Shown one piece after another: positions 53,911 to 63,706 of a DNA stretch of 64,000 bases. Made by a program: the position numbers and the translations under genes. The notes beneath the pieces were generated by a model. That model did not search any database. It worked only from the letters and a program-made list of their open reading frames with translations, and had not been told where the DNA came from. The stretch covers positions 33,665-97,664 of the forward strand of contig NZ_FRAV01000019.1 in NCBI RefSeq assembly GCF_900142445.1. Direction: 5' to 3'. Every line of letters starts with the position of its first letter. Position 1 is the first letter of the stretch. Source of the stretch: Chryseobacterium polytrichastri (GTDB lineage: Bacteria; Bacteroidota; Bacteroidia; Flavobacteriales; Weeksellaceae).

Positions 53911-56724
53911 GTGTTTTACGATCATCAGCAGATAGAAAAAAAGTGGCAGAAATACTGGGAAGACAATCAAACGTACAAAACTTCCAATAACACAGATAAA
54001 CCAAAATTTTATGTTCTCGATATGTTTCCGTATCCATCGGGGGCGGGGCTTCATGTAGGCCACCCGCTGGGATATATTGCATCAGATATTTATGCGAGAT
54101 ATAAAAGACATCAAGGTTTTAATGTTCTCCACCCGGTTGGTTACGATAGTTTCGGACTTCCTGCTGAGCAATACGCAATTCAAACAGGACAGCATCCTGC
54201 TGTTACAACAGAACAGAATATTAACAGATATGAAGAGCAATTAAGAAAAATTGGTTTTTCATTCGATTGGAGTAGAGAAGTAAGAACTTCTGATGCTTCT
54301 TATTATAAATGGACGCAATGGATCTTTATTCAATTGTTCCACTCTTGGTATAATAAAAATACCGACAAGGCAGAATCTATTGAAACATTGATCAAACATT
54401 TTGAAGAGAATGGATCATTGGATGTAAATGCCAATCAAAACGAAGAATTAAATTTCACAGCAGAAGAGTGGAAAGAAGCTTCTGAAATAGATAAAGAAGA
54501 TATCTTATTAAACTACCGTTTGTCTTTCAGAGCGGAAACGACTGTAAACTGGTGTCCTGCTTTAGGAACAGTGTTGGCAAATGATGAGATAAAAGACGGA
54601 AAATCTGAAAGAGGAGGTTTCCCTGTTTTCCAGAAAAAAATGATGCAGTGGAGCATGAGAATTTCTGCATATTCTGAAAGATTGTTGCAAGGTCTTAAAA
54701 CATTAGACTGGCCACAACCTTTGAAAGATGCTCAGGAATACTGGATCGGAAAATCTCAGGGTGCTCAGGTTAGATTTAATATTGATTCTCATGACGAAAT
54801 CGTTGAGGTTTTCACAACAAGACCTGATACTATTTTTGGAGCAACATTTATGGTGTTGGCGCCGGAAAATCCTTTAGTTGAAACCATTACTACAGCAGAA
54901 CAAAAAGCTGAGGTAGACACTTATATTGAAGAAACTTCTAAGAAGTCCGAAAGAGACAGAATGTCTGACGTGAAAAACGTTTCGGGAGCTTTCACAGGAA
55001 GTTATGCAATCAATCCTTTCAGTAATGAAAAGATGCCGATCTATATTTCAGATTATGTATTGATGGGTTACGGAACGGGAGCTGTAATGGCTGTTCCTGC
55101 ACATGACGAGCGTGATCACAGATTTGCGAAGAAATTTAATTTAGAAATTAAAAAAGTGGTGGAAACTGAAGAAGACGTTCGGGAGAAATCTTTTGATTCT
55201 AAAACAAGTGTTTGTGTAAATTCAGATTTCTTGAATGGTTTAAGTTATGATGAAGCAAAAGCGTTAATGATTGATGCTATTGAGAAAAAAGGAATTGGTC
55301 ACGGAACTACAAATTACAGACAGCGTGATGCCATTTTCTCAAGACAGCGTTATTGGGGAGAGCCGGTTCCAATTTATTATAAAGATGGAATGCCTTACAC
55401 ATTGCCAAATTCGGCATTGCCTTTAGCGCTTCCTGAAGTTGAAAAATATTTACCAACAGAAGATGGAGATCCACCATTAGGAAATTCAAAAACTTTTGCT
55501 TGGGATGAAGCCAACCAGAAAGTGGTTGCTACAGATCTTATTGATGATAAAACAGTATTTCCATTAGAATTATCTACAATGCCGGGTTGGGCAGGAAGCT
55601 CTTGGTATTTCCTTAGATATATGGATCCTAATAATGATGAGGTTTTTGCGAGAAAAGAACTAACTGATTATTGGGGACAAGTAGATTTATATATTGGAGG
55701 TAGCGAGCACGCAACCGGACATTTATTATATTCTCGTTTCTGGAATATGTTCATGAAAGATCGTGGATATGTGAATCATGATGAGCCTTTCCAAAAATTG
55801 ATCAACCAAGGAATGATTTTGGGGATGAGTGCTTATGTATATAGAATTGATGGAACTAATCAATATGTTTCTAAAAATTTAGCCAATCAATATAAAACTC
55901 AGGAAATCCACGTTGATGTATCTTTATTAAAAGGAACATCTGATGAATTGGATACAGAAGCTTTCAAAGCTTGGAGACCAGATTATGCTGATGCTGAATT
56001 TATTTTAGAAGACGGAAAATACATCACAGGACGTGAAGTAGAAAAAATGTCTAAGTCTAAATATAATGTAGTAAATCCTGACGATATCTGTAATGAATAT
56101 GGAGCAGATGGATTGAGATTGTATGAAATGTTCTTAGGTCCGTTAGAACAGTCTAAGCCTTGGAATACACAAGGGCTAAGTGGAGTATATGGTTTCTTGA
56201 AAAAATTCTGGAATTTATATTTCAATGGCGAAAATTTTGAAGTTTCTGATGAAGAACCTACAAAAGAAGAATATAAAGTATTACATACATTAATAAAGAA
56301 AGTAGTTTACGATATCGAAAACTTCTCTTTCAATACGTCTGTATCATCATTTATGATTGCTGTAAATGAATTACAGAAAATAAAATGCAACAAACGCAAT
56401 ATTCTTGAACCTTTAGCCGTTATCATCTCGCCGTATGCCCCTCACATCTGTGAAGAGCTTTGGAGCTTGCTAGGACACGATACTTCTATTGAATTTGAGA
56501 AATTTCCAGAACTGAATGAAACGTACTTAGTAGAAGACGAAATTCAGTATCCGGTAAGCGTAAATGGTAAAATGAAATTTAAATTATCCCTATCTGCGCA
56601 ATTATCTGCTAAGGAAGTTGAAGATTTGGTGATTAATGATGATAAAATTCAACAAATTCTGGAAGGGAAAGCACCTAAAAAAATCATAGTAGTGCATCAC
56701 AGAATTGTGAATATTGTAATTTAA
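53911..56724 (+). CDS. leuS: Leucine--tRNA ligase
   Basis: 937 residues starting at GTG 53911 (MFYDHQQIEKKWQKYWEDNQ). It charges tRNA-Leu. The HIGH motif is LHVGHPLGY (47-55) and KMSKS is EKMSKSKYN (712-716 for KMSKS). The editing domain contains TTRPDTIFGATFMVLAPEN. The synthetase is at the long end of the family, with an insertion near 155-185 (ESIETLIKHFEENGSLDVNA) that I think is common in Bacteroidota. A clean promoter precedes it, and the terminal AT-rich 241-base spacer follows. Confidence 0.98.
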   Translation: MFYDHQQIEKKWQKYWEDNQTYKTSNNTDKPKFYVLDMFPYPSGAGLHVGHPLGYIASDIYARYKRHQGFNVLHPVGYDSFGLPAEQYAIQTGQHPAVTTEQNINRYEEQLRKIGFSFDWSREVRTSDASYYKWTQWIFIQLFHSWYNKNTDKAESIETLIKHFEENGSLDVNANQNEELNFTAEEWKEASEIDKEDILLNYRLSFRAETTVNWCPALGTVLANDEIKDGKSERGGFPVFQKKMMQWSMRISAYSERLLQGLKTLDWPQPLKDAQEYWIGKSQGAQVRFNIDSHDEIVEVFTTRPDTIFGATFMVLAPENPLVETITTAEQKAEVDTYIEETSKKSERDRMSDVKNVSGAFTGSYAINPFSNEKMPIYISDYVLMGYGTGAVMAVPAHDERDHRFAKKFNLEIKKVVETEEDVREKSFDSKTSVCVNSDFLNGLSYDEAKALMIDAIEKKGIGHGTTNYRQRDAIFSRQRYWGEPVPIYYKDGMPYTLPNSALPLALPEVEKYLPTEDGDPPLGNSKTFAWDEANQKVVATDLIDDKTVFPLELSTMPGWAGSSWYFLRYMDPNNDEVFARKELTDYWGQVDLYIGGSEHATGHLLYSRFWNMFMKDRGYVNHDEPFQKLINQGMILGMSAYVYRIDGTNQYVSKNLANQYKTQEIHVDVSLLKGTSDELDTEAFKAWRPDYADAEFILEDGKYITGREVEKMSKSKYNVVNPDDICNEYGADGLRLYEMFLGPLEQSKPWNTQGLSGVYGFLKKFWNLYFNGENFEVSDEEPTKEEYKVLHTLIKKVVYDIENFSFNTSVSSFMIAVNELQKIKCNKRNILEPLAVIISPYAPHICEELWSLLGHDTSIEFEKFPELNETYLVEDEIQYPVSVNGKMKFKLSLSAQLSAKEVEDLVINDDKIQQILEGKAPKKIIVVHHRIVNIVI

Positions 56725-56965
56725 AAAAAAATTAACATTGGTAATTTAAAAAAAATGAGGGGTTAAATTTTTTAATATTTTAACATAAATGTTAAAATTG
56801 AGGAAAATAATTAAAAAATTGAAAAAAAATTATAATATCGAAATCGTATTAAAATTTCTTTATCAAAAAAAACAAAAATGTTTATTTAAGACTCTTGCAT
56901 TTTAATTAATTTTGCCTTTAATTTACAAACTGTAAAAATTTTAAAACAATATAATTTAGTTAAAT
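56725..56965. other. Spacer between leuS and exbB with a promoter-like box
   Basis: Very AT-rich, with no gene. TAATTTTG at 56907-56914 fits the -7 element and would place the exbB start of transcription about 45 bases before its ATG. No good TTG at the right spacing is seen, and no terminator for leuS is obvious. Confidence 0.5.
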
Positions 56966-57829
56966 ATGGAAATGAATGTTTCAAAAAATGATGAGCAATT
57001 AGTTGCTAGAAAAGCAGGAGGTTTAAATCCGGCTATTATTATTCCTATTTTATTCGTTATAGGAGTTTGTATCTATTTATTCGTTCTTGGTAGCCCAGGG
57101 AATTTTAAAGACGCAGATAAACTAGGTGGTGGTTCTGTAGCTTTTTCAAGTGTTGAAGGAAAAGACATTCATCCAGAGTCGTTTTTAGGTATTATTTACA
57201 AAGGAGGGGTTATTGTACCAATCTTGATTACTTTCATGATTACAGTAATTGTTTTCTCTTTTGAAAGACATTTTGTACTTGGAAAAGCGGCTGGGAAAGG
57301 AAACTTAGACAACTTCGTAGTACAAGTAAGAAGCTTATTGAATCAAAACAAAGTTGATGAAGCTTTAGAAGAGTGTGACAGACAACAAGGATCTGTAGGT
57401 AATGTAGTAAAAGAAGGTCTTACTACTTACAAAGCACTTTCTCATGACACTACATTAAATAAAGAGCAAAAAATGGTAGCTCTTAACAAAGCTATCGAAG
57501 AGGCTACAACTCTTGAGATGCCAATGTTAGAAAAAAACATGATGATTCTTTCTACATTAGGAACTGTTGCAACGTTGATCGCACTTTTAGGAACTGTAAT
57601 CGGGATGATCAAAGCATTCTTCGCATTAGGTTCTGGTGGTGGTACTCCAGATGCAGCTGCACTTTCTACAGGTATCTCTGAAGCATTGATCAATACAGCT
57701 TTAGGTATTGGTACTTCTGCTATCGCGATTATCCTTTATAACTACTTTACATCTAGAATTGATGGGTTGACTTACAAGATCGACGAGATCGCAATGAGCA
57801 TCCAGCAGTCTTTCGCTGAATTCAACTAA
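56966..57829 (+). CDS. exbB: ExbB/TolQ/MotA-family proton channel
   Basis: 287 residues. Three membrane helices (about 24-44, 88-108 in ILITFMITVIVFSF, and 205-235 in MMILSTLGTVATLIALLGTV with IGMIKAFF) and the family core LINTALGIGTSAIAIILYNY followed by FTSRIDGLTYKIDEIA. ExbB forms the stator ring that, with ExbD, uses the proton gradient to drive TonB. It is the first gene of exbB-exbD-exbD-tonB, separated by 62, 15 and 23 bases. Confidence 0.94.
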   Translation: MEMNVSKNDEQLVARKAGGLNPAIIIPILFVIGVCIYLFVLGSPGNFKDADKLGGGSVAFSSVEGKDIHPESFLGIIYKGGVIVPILITFMITVIVFSFERHFVLGKAAGKGNLDNFVVQVRSLLNQNKVDEALEECDRQQGSVGNVVKEGLTTYKALSHDTTLNKEQKMVALNKAIEEATTLEMPMLEKNMMILSTLGTVATLIALLGTVIGMIKAFFALGSGGGTPDAAALSTGISEALINTALGIGTSAIAIILYNYFTSRIDGLTYKIDEIAMSIQQSFAEFN

Positions 57830-57891
57830 GAATTTTAGCAAGGTGTTTGCATTAGCAATAAAAGAAGTTTAATTAAAAATAATTCAAAACA

Positions 57892-58494
57892 ATGGCGAGA
57901 GTCAAACCAAAAAGACATGGAGTAGTTACGGATATGACGGCAATGTGTGACGTTGCATTCCTACTACTTACATTCTTTATATTGACCACTCAGTTTAAGA
58001 AACCTGACGTGGAGCAGATTAAACCGCCATCTTCAATATCAGAGAAGTTACTTCCTGATGCGAGTTTGATGACCATCAACGCTACTGCTGACGGGAAATT
58101 TTATTTCCAACCGGTAGAAAATGCATCAGAGAGATTACAGCTTTTAGATAAAATGGGTCAAAAGTATGGAATTACTTTTGACAACAACGAAAAAGCTGCG
58201 TTTCAAAAAGTACAAGCAATTGGGGTTCCTATGAACCAACTTAAGAGCTATCTTGATTTGTCAGATGAGGAACAAAAGAGTTTCAAGAGTCCTAAGGGGA
58301 TTCCTATGGACAGTACAAATAAGCAGTTAGTAGACTGGGTACAACAGAGTTTAAGCGTAAATCCTGATTACAAATTAGCAATCAAGGGTGACGTAACTAC
58401 GGAGTATCCTAAAGTTAAAAGCCTATTTGAAGGTTTAAGAGATATTGATTTTCTTAAATTCTGGTTGATTACATCACAAGAAGGTAAACCATAA
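57892..58494 (+). CDS. exbD: ExbD biopolymer transport protein, first copy
   Basis: 200 residues. One membrane segment with the motif VTDMTAMCDVAFLLLTFFIL; the Asp in MCDVAF replaces the canonical ExbD Asp and should carry protons. The periplasmic domain is longer than in the second ExbD and diverges from it. Two different ExbD proteins per complex is usual in Bacteroidota. Short distances suggest one operon with exbB and tonB. Confidence 0.92.
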   Translation: MARVKPKRHGVVTDMTAMCDVAFLLLTFFILTTQFKKPDVEQIKPPSSISEKLLPDASLMTINATADGKFYFQPVENASERLQLLDKMGQKYGITFDNNEKAAFQKVQAIGVPMNQLKSYLDLSDEEQKSFKSPKGIPMDSTNKQLVDWVQQSLSVNPDYKLAIKGDVTTEYPKVKSLFEGLRDIDFLKFWLITSQEGKP

Positions 58495-58509
58495 TATAAT
58501 CATTTAGAA

Positions 58510-59082
58510 ATGGCAGAAGTACAAGTACAGGAAAAAGGCGGCAAAGGCGGCAAGGTACGTTCCAAGAAACAGAATACCAGGGTAGATATGACTCCTATGG
58601 TGGACTTGGGTTTTCTATTGATTACCTTCTTTATGTTCACAACCACATTCTCTAAACCGAATGTAATGGATTTGGGTCTTCCGGCAAAACCGAAAGAAAA
58701 TACCCCAAAACCACCTCCAACAGAGATTAAACTTTCTAACTCAATTTCTTTATTATTAGGTAAAGACAATAAGGTTTTTTGGCATCAGCAAGATAATACA
58801 TCTTTAACTGATCAAAATCTTAATGAAACTACTTATGATAGAGAAGGAATTAGAAAAGTAATTGAGCAGGCAAAAGCAAATGCGGCAGATAAAACGAAAT
58901 TTACTGTTATTATCAAACCGACTGACGATGCTGTATATAAAAACTTTGTAGATATTCTTGACGAAATGGCTATTACCAAAAGTGAGCAATACGGTGTTAC
59001 CGATGTGAAGCCTTGGGAACAAGCTATTTATAATAAGAAGGTTGGTAATTCTGGGGCTCCAGTGGCACCAGCAACAAAGTAA
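58510..59082 (+). CDS. exbD: ExbD biopolymer transport protein, second copy
   Basis: 190 residues. TRVDMTPMVDLGFLLITFFM (TM and essential Asp) and a periplasmic domain with FTVIIKPTDDAVYKNFVDIL and YGVTDVKPWEQAI. It is much closer to the solitary protein at 40600-41115 than to the first ExbD beside it. The glycine/lysine-rich cytoplasmic start (KGGKGGKVRSKKQ) is unusual. Confidence 0.93.
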   Translation: MAEVQVQEKGGKGGKVRSKKQNTRVDMTPMVDLGFLLITFFMFTTTFSKPNVMDLGLPAKPKENTPKPPPTEIKLSNSISLLLGKDNKVFWHQQDNTSLTDQNLNETTYDREGIRKVIEQAKANAADKTKFTVIIKPTDDAVYKNFVDILDEMAITKSEQYGVTDVKPWEQAIYNKKVGNSGAPVAPATK

Positions 59083-59105
59083 TTTAACCATAAAATTGTA
59101 AATCT

Positions 59106-59948
59106 ATGGCAGATGAAAATGTATACAATCAAAATCTTACGTTAGACGAGATTGTATTTGAAAATAGAAACAAGGAATATGGTGCCTATGATCTTAGACA
59201 TCAGTATCCAAGACTTCTGACAAAGTCTTTTATTCTTGGAACGGCATTATTCCTAGTTGCGGCTTTATCTCCTTTTATTTATCTTACAATTAAGAGACTT
59301 ACTGAGCCACCTAAACAAGAAGTTAAGGCAGATTTAGTAGAAATTCTTCAGGAAGATAAAATTATTGAGGAGCCAAAAGAAGAATTACCACCGCCACCAC
59401 CTCCACCAAAAGAAGAGGAAAAAATCGAGGTAATTCAGAACGTTGTTCCGGAACCGGTGAAAGCTCCGAAAATCGAAACTCCACCTCCACCAATTTCTAA
59501 GCAATTAGAAACAACAACAGGTCTGAATAATCAGGAGGGTGTAAAAGCTCCGGCTTATACTCCACCACCTCCACCACCATCTACAGGTACAAGAACTTCA
59601 ACTGCTGAAGTGAAGCCTCAGGTGAGTGATACTCAGATTTATAGTGAGGTAGAGCAAACTGCAGAATTCCCAGGAGGGATCAACACTTTCAGAAAGAAAG
59701 TAGGAGATAGCTTCGATGGTTCTGCGATGAATGGAGATGAAGGTACAGTAAAAACTGAAATTACTTTCGTAGTAGAAAGAGATGGAAGTATTACTGACGT
59801 AAAGGCTAATGGAAAAAATGCAGACTTCAACTCTGAAGCTGTAAGAACGATTAAGTCTATTAAGAATAAATGGAGTCCGGCTAAAATTAATGGTCAATCT
59901 GTTCGTTACAGATTCAGATTACCTTTAACAATGAATTTTGAAGGATAA
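59106..59948 (+). CDS. tonB: Energy transducer TonB
   Basis: 280 residues. A cytoplasmic N-terminus with RNKEYGAYDLRHQYPR, one membrane anchor (about 38-60), a long Pro/Glu/Lys-rich periplasmic span (about 85-165, with PPPPPPKEEEK and TPPPPPPSTG) and a C-terminal TonB domain (EFPGGINTFRKKVGDSF, SITDVKANGKNADFNSEAVR, WSPAKINGQSVRYRFRLPLT). It couples ExbB/D to TonB-dependent outer-membrane receptors, which are not in this window. The tandem PPPPPP runs make it sensitive to replication slippage. Confidence 0.94.
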   Translation: MADENVYNQNLTLDEIVFENRNKEYGAYDLRHQYPRLLTKSFILGTALFLVAALSPFIYLTIKRLTEPPKQEVKADLVEILQEDKIIEEPKEELPPPPPPPKEEEKIEVIQNVVPEPVKAPKIETPPPPISKQLETTTGLNNQEGVKAPAYTPPPPPPSTGTRTSTAEVKPQVSDTQIYSEVEQTAEFPGGINTFRKKVGDSFDGSAMNGDEGTVKTEITFVVERDGSITDVKANGKNADFNSEAVRTIKSIKNKWSPAKINGQSVRYRFRLPLTMNFEG

Positions 59949-59971
59949 TATTTATCTTTAAATAATAATTA

Positions 59972-59999
59972 AAAAAGAGAAGCAATAGCTTCTCTTTTT
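59972..59999 (+). terminator. Terminator after tonB
   Basis: 12-bp stem AAAAAGAGAAGC / GCTTCTCTTTTT with a 4-base loop, followed by ATTTTTTTT, 23 bases past the tonB stop. Confidence 0.9.
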
Positions 60000-60022
60000 A
60001 TTTTTTTTGGTATTTTTGTTTT

Positions 60023-60220
60023 ATGATGTTCAATTGGTTATCCTTAATTACAGGATTGTTTTATATAGTGTTAGGAGGTGTAGTTATTTACTACAAATTC
60101 TTTTTTACCGTTCTAGAACCTACGGTTGCGTACGCAATGGGTGGGCTTCTTATGCTTTACGGGATATTCAGAATATACAGAGCTATTTCAAAAATTAAAA
60201 ATACTGAAAATGAAAAATAG
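60023..60220 (+). CDS. Small membrane protein of unknown function
   Basis: 65 residues with two membrane helices (about 4-25 and 36-54: YIVLGGVVIYYKFFFTVLEP, YAMGGLLMLYGIFRIYRAIS). It begins 23 bases after a terminator and ends inside the next gene: the following ATG at 60210 overlaps it by 11 bases, so it is probably translationally coupled to the PstS-like lipoprotein. No family is known to me; I expect it to be conserved in this gene order. Confidence 0.75.
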   Translation: MMFNWLSLITGLFYIVLGGVVIYYKFFFTVLEPTVAYAMGGLLMLYGIFRIYRAISKIKNTENEK

Positions 60221-61082
60221 TGTTAAAATTGTAATACTATTTGTTCTTAGTGTTATTGTTTCGGGATGCAAAAAAGAAGATAAATCTCCATCTTATCACA
60301 AAGGAGACCTTACAATTCTTACTGATGAATCTTTTAAAAGTGTTACTAAAGCGTTGGCTGATGGGTATATGATTAATTATCCTGAAACAAAAATTAAAGT
60401 AGTCACCAGAAAAGAAGATTTAGGCTTTCTTGATCTTTTACAGGGTAAAGCAAGAATTGCCGTTATGTCTAAAGAACTTTCTCCTGAAGAAGTTAAAGCT
60501 TATGAAGAGCAGGTTGATATGAAAATTTTACCTGCAAAATTTGCTGCTGATGCAGTGGTTTTTGTGGTTCCTAAAAGTTCTCCAAAGACGAGTATTTCAA
60601 TGGATGAAATTAAAAATGGACTACAGTCTGATAATAAAGCGTTTATTTTCGACGGAACCAATTCAAGTAACTTGAATTTTGTAGCTCAAAGGCTTAAAAA
60701 ACAACCTAAGGATTTGAAGTTTTCAGTAATTCCGGGAAGCCAGAATATTATTGAAGAATTAAATAAATTTCCAGATAAAATAGGAGTTATTGGTCTGAAT
60801 ACATTTAGCAGACCTTATGATGAAACTTCTGAAAAATTAAGAGAATTGGTAAAAGTGCTTCCTGTTGAAAATGAAGGGAAACTTTATACTGCTGATTCTA
60901 GTACATTACGTGAAATGAAATATCCTTTTACAAGAGTTTTATACTTTTTAACAAATGAAGGGAATTTTAACATTGCTAATGGGTTTATAAGATATTCTTG
61001 TACTCAACTTGGCCAGATGATCGTAGAAAAAGAAGGATTACAACCATACAATATTTACAAGAGAGAGGTGCAGATGCATTAA
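60210..61082 (+). CDS. PstS-like substrate-binding lipoprotein
   Basis: 290 residues from ATG 60210; a longer in-frame start at 60126 would lose the lipobox. Lipobox VIVSGCKKE with Cys20. The fold is that of periplasmic substrate-binding proteins of the PstS type: GDLTILTDESFKSVTKALAD, RKEDLGFLDLLQGKARIAVM, FIFDGTNSSNLNF and a C-terminal ANGFIRYSCTQLGQMIVEKE. No Pst permease or ATPase is nearby, and it sits directly after the TonB operon, so the ligand and transporter are uncertain. Confidence 0.82.
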   Translation: MKNSVKIVILFVLSVIVSGCKKEDKSPSYHKGDLTILTDESFKSVTKALADGYMINYPETKIKVVTRKEDLGFLDLLQGKARIAVMSKELSPEEVKAYEEQVDMKILPAKFAADAVVFVVPKSSPKTSISMDEIKNGLQSDNKAFIFDGTNSSNLNFVAQRLKKQPKDLKFSVIPGSQNIIEELNKFPDKIGVIGLNTFSRPYDETSEKLRELVKVLPVENEGKLYTADSSTLREMKYPFTRVLYFLTNEGNFNIANGFIRYSCTQLGQMIVEKEGLQPYNIYKREVQMH

Positions 61083-61173
61083 AAATAGTAAATTAACCTT
61101 TTGTCCAGAATAATTATACTATTTTGGTCTGAAAATTGTGTAGTAAATTAACTCAATTTAGAATATATTAAAA

Positions 61174-62826
61174 ATGAAAGATATAATGATTATGAATGTA
61201 AAGAAGATTGCTTTTGGGGCAGCCGTGGTATTTTTTGCCAACTTTGCCTCTGCGCAAACAGTACAAGATGGTATTAACAGTATTGACAGTGATAAATTTG
61301 CTCAAGCAAAAACTAATTTCACTGACATGATTGCTAAAGCGCCTACAGCTGAAAATTATTTCTATTTAGGAAATACATTTTTAAGACAAGGTGAGCCAGA
61401 TTTTGCAAAAGCAACAGAAAGTTTTAACAAAGGTCTTGCAGCAGATGGTAAGAGCTACCTTAATAAACTAGGTTTGGCTACTGTAAAACTAGGAAAAGGA
61501 GATAAAGGAGCAATTGCTGAAATTCAGAAAATTGTAACTGATTCTAGAGAGAAAGATGCAGAAGTATTATTCAGAGCTGCTGAAGCTTTAACATTATTTG
61601 AAAAAAATAACTCTCCTGATCTTGCTATCCAGTTCTTGAATAAAGCTATTGAGAGAGCGTCTAAAAAAGAAGTTCCTGCACATTACTATTATACATTAGG
61701 AGATGCTTACAGATTGAAGAAAATCCCTGGTGATGCAATGAGCGCGTATGATAAAGCTTTGCCACTTGCGAAAAATAAAGCATCCGTTTATACAAGAATT
61801 GGAACTTTATGGATGGCTGCACAACAATGGAAACAAGCAAAAGAAAGTATAGATAAAGCAATTGCTACAGATGCAACGTATGCACCTGCATATAAAGCAT
61901 TAGCTGCTTATGATATTAAATATCAAGAGAATGCAAAAGCAACTCAGGATTTGATTAATTATACAAAGTATGCTGATGAAGATCCATATACACAATTAGA
62001 AATTGCTAAACTTTATTTTACGAATGAAGATTATGCTAACTCTAAAATGATTTTGGATAAGATTTTTGATAAAGTTGAAGATCCAATCAAATTTAAATTA
62101 AGAGCGTATCAACTATATTCTGAGGGAAAATATGCTGATGCTAAACAAAGTATCGACAGTTTTGTTTCTCAGGCTGAAAAGTCAAGAGTACAGCCAGCTG
62201 ACCAAGGATTATTAGGTCTAATTGCTGCTGGTTTAGCTAAAGATGAAAAAGATGCGGCTAAGAAATCGGCTTTAATGGCTGAGACTCAACAAAAAGTAGC
62301 AATTGCTAAAGGAGCAAAAGACGAAACATTGAAGTGGGATATGGAACTTGCTAAAATTGCTGGAGGTGGCGCTGTATCACAAGGTTCTGCTGATTCTGGA
62401 GCAACGAACCCTACTATCGAAGGATTAAAGCAAAAAGTTGCTGCTAATGCTCAGGATACAGATTCATTATTTAAGTTGGCAACAGCTTATCAGGATGCTA
62501 AAAACTGGAACGGAGCAATCCTTACATGGCAAAAAATGAGTACGCTTCTTCCTGATTGGGCTCCTGCTTACTATAGCCAAGGATATTCTTATCAGCAAGC
62601 TGGAAATAATGATGCTGCAAAGATTGCTTATGAGAAATTTATCTCTACAGTAAAACCTGCAGATAAGGAAGCGAACAAGCAAACGTTGGCTTATGCTTAC
62701 TTTGCGGTAGCATACATGAGTAAAGATGCAGATCTTGCAAAAGCAAAAGATTATGTTGCAAAATCTTTACAATTAGATCCAACATACCAAGATGCTGTTA
62801 AGCTTAACGGAGAAATCAACAAGTAA
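61174..62826 (+). CDS. Secreted tetratricopeptide-repeat protein
   Basis: 550 residues; start at 61174 or, giving a cleaner signal peptide, the in-frame Met at 61192 (MNVKKIAFGAAVVFFANFAS, then AQ). TPR motifs include FAQAKTNFTDMIAKAPTAEN, YFYLGNTFLRQGEPDFAKAT, YTLGDAYRLKKIPGDAMSAY, ASVYTRIGTLWMAAQQWKQA and a C-terminal pair (YAYFAVAYMSKDADLAKAKD, YSQGYSYQQAGNNDAAKIAY). Likely periplasmic scaffold. It closes the run that starts with the small membrane protein and ends at a terminator. Confidence 0.88.
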   Translation: MKDIMIMNVKKIAFGAAVVFFANFASAQTVQDGINSIDSDKFAQAKTNFTDMIAKAPTAENYFYLGNTFLRQGEPDFAKATESFNKGLAADGKSYLNKLGLATVKLGKGDKGAIAEIQKIVTDSREKDAEVLFRAAEALTLFEKNNSPDLAIQFLNKAIERASKKEVPAHYYYTLGDAYRLKKIPGDAMSAYDKALPLAKNKASVYTRIGTLWMAAQQWKQAKESIDKAIATDATYAPAYKALAAYDIKYQENAKATQDLINYTKYADEDPYTQLEIAKLYFTNEDYANSKMILDKIFDKVEDPIKFKLRAYQLYSEGKYADAKQSIDSFVSQAEKSRVQPADQGLLGLIAAGLAKDEKDAAKKSALMAETQQKVAIAKGAKDETLKWDMELAKIAGGGAVSQGSADSGATNPTIEGLKQKVAANAQDTDSLFKLATAYQDAKNWNGAILTWQKMSTLLPDWAPAYYSQGYSYQQAGNNDAAKIAYEKFISTVKPADKEANKQTLAYAYFAVAYMSKDADLAKAKDYVAKSLQLDPTYQDAVKLNGEINK

Positions 62827-62850
62827 TTTAAATTTTAAATTATAGATATT

Positions 62851-62883
62851 AAAACTTCCCATTCGTAATGTTTGGGAAGTTTT
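62851..62883 (+). terminator. Terminator after the TPR gene
   Basis: 11-bp stem AAAACTTCCCA / TGGGAAGTTTT, 11-base loop, then TATTTTA. It is 24 bases past the stop at 62826. Confidence 0.82.
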
Positions 62884-62986
62884 TATTTTAAACCCTATAT
62901 TTGAAAATAGGAAATGTTCACAGTTAAAAATTCGAAAATATGATCATAGCTGTTGGGCGTTCTGTTGTACAAATTAAAAATAATAA

Positions 62987-63706
62987 ATGAAAATAGATAT
63001 ACTTGCCTTCGGGGCACACCCTGATGATGTTGAATTAGGATGTGGTGGTACCATTGCCAAATTAATTTCAGAAGGGAAAACCTGCGCTATTGTTGATTTA
63101 ACAAAAGGCGAGATGGGAACCAGAGGTACAGATGAAACAAGAAGAGTAGAGGCTGGAAATTCTGCCAGGATTTTAGGCGTTTCTGCGAGAGAGAACTTGG
63201 GAATGAAAGATGGCTTTCTTGTGAATTCTGAAGAATATCAATTAATGATCGTAAAAATGGTTCGCAAATACCAGCCAGAAATCGTTTTAGCGAATGCGAT
63301 TGATGATAGACATCCAGATCACGCAAAAGGAGCGAAATTAGTGTCGGATGCGTGCTTTTTAGCTGGTTTAAGAAAAATTGAAACTACAGAAGAGGGAGAA
63401 AGCCAAGAGGTGTGGAGACCGAAGCATATTTTCAATTATATTCAGTGGAAAAATATCAAGCCTGAGTTTGTTATTGATATATCTGAGCACCTTGATAAGA
63501 AGATCGAAGCATGTATGGCTTTCAAAACTCAGTTTTATGACCCGAATTCTGATGAACCCGAGACTCCAATCACATCAAAAGACTTTTATGAGAGTTTAAC
63601 CTATCGTGCACAAGACTTAGGAAGGTTATCGGGAGTTGCTTATGCTGAGGGATTTACGACTGAGAAGCTAATTGCGATGAAAAATTTTGATGGAATTGTT
63701 TTGTAA
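62987..63706 (+). CDS. bshB1: Bacillithiol biosynthesis deacetylase BshB1
   Basis: 239 residues. LmbE/PIG-L fold with the zinc motif AHPDDVE (10-16) and VELGCGGTIAKLISEGKTCA, then DLTKGEMGTRGT and IDDRHPDHAKGA carrying the other His ligands. It removes acetyl from GlcNAc-malate, the middle step of bacillithiol synthesis; bshA and bshC are not in the window. Bacteroidota use BshB1-type enzymes of this length. C-terminal YAEGFTTEKLIAMKNF is typical. Confidence 0.93.
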   Translation: MKIDILAFGAHPDDVELGCGGTIAKLISEGKTCAIVDLTKGEMGTRGTDETRRVEAGNSARILGVSARENLGMKDGFLVNSEEYQLMIVKMVRKYQPEIVLANAIDDRHPDHAKGAKLVSDACFLAGLRKIETTEEGESQEVWRPKHIFNYIQWKNIKPEFVIDISEHLDKKIEACMAFKTQFYDPNSDEPETPITSKDFYESLTYRAQDLGRLSGVAYAEGFTTEKLIAMKNFDGIVL

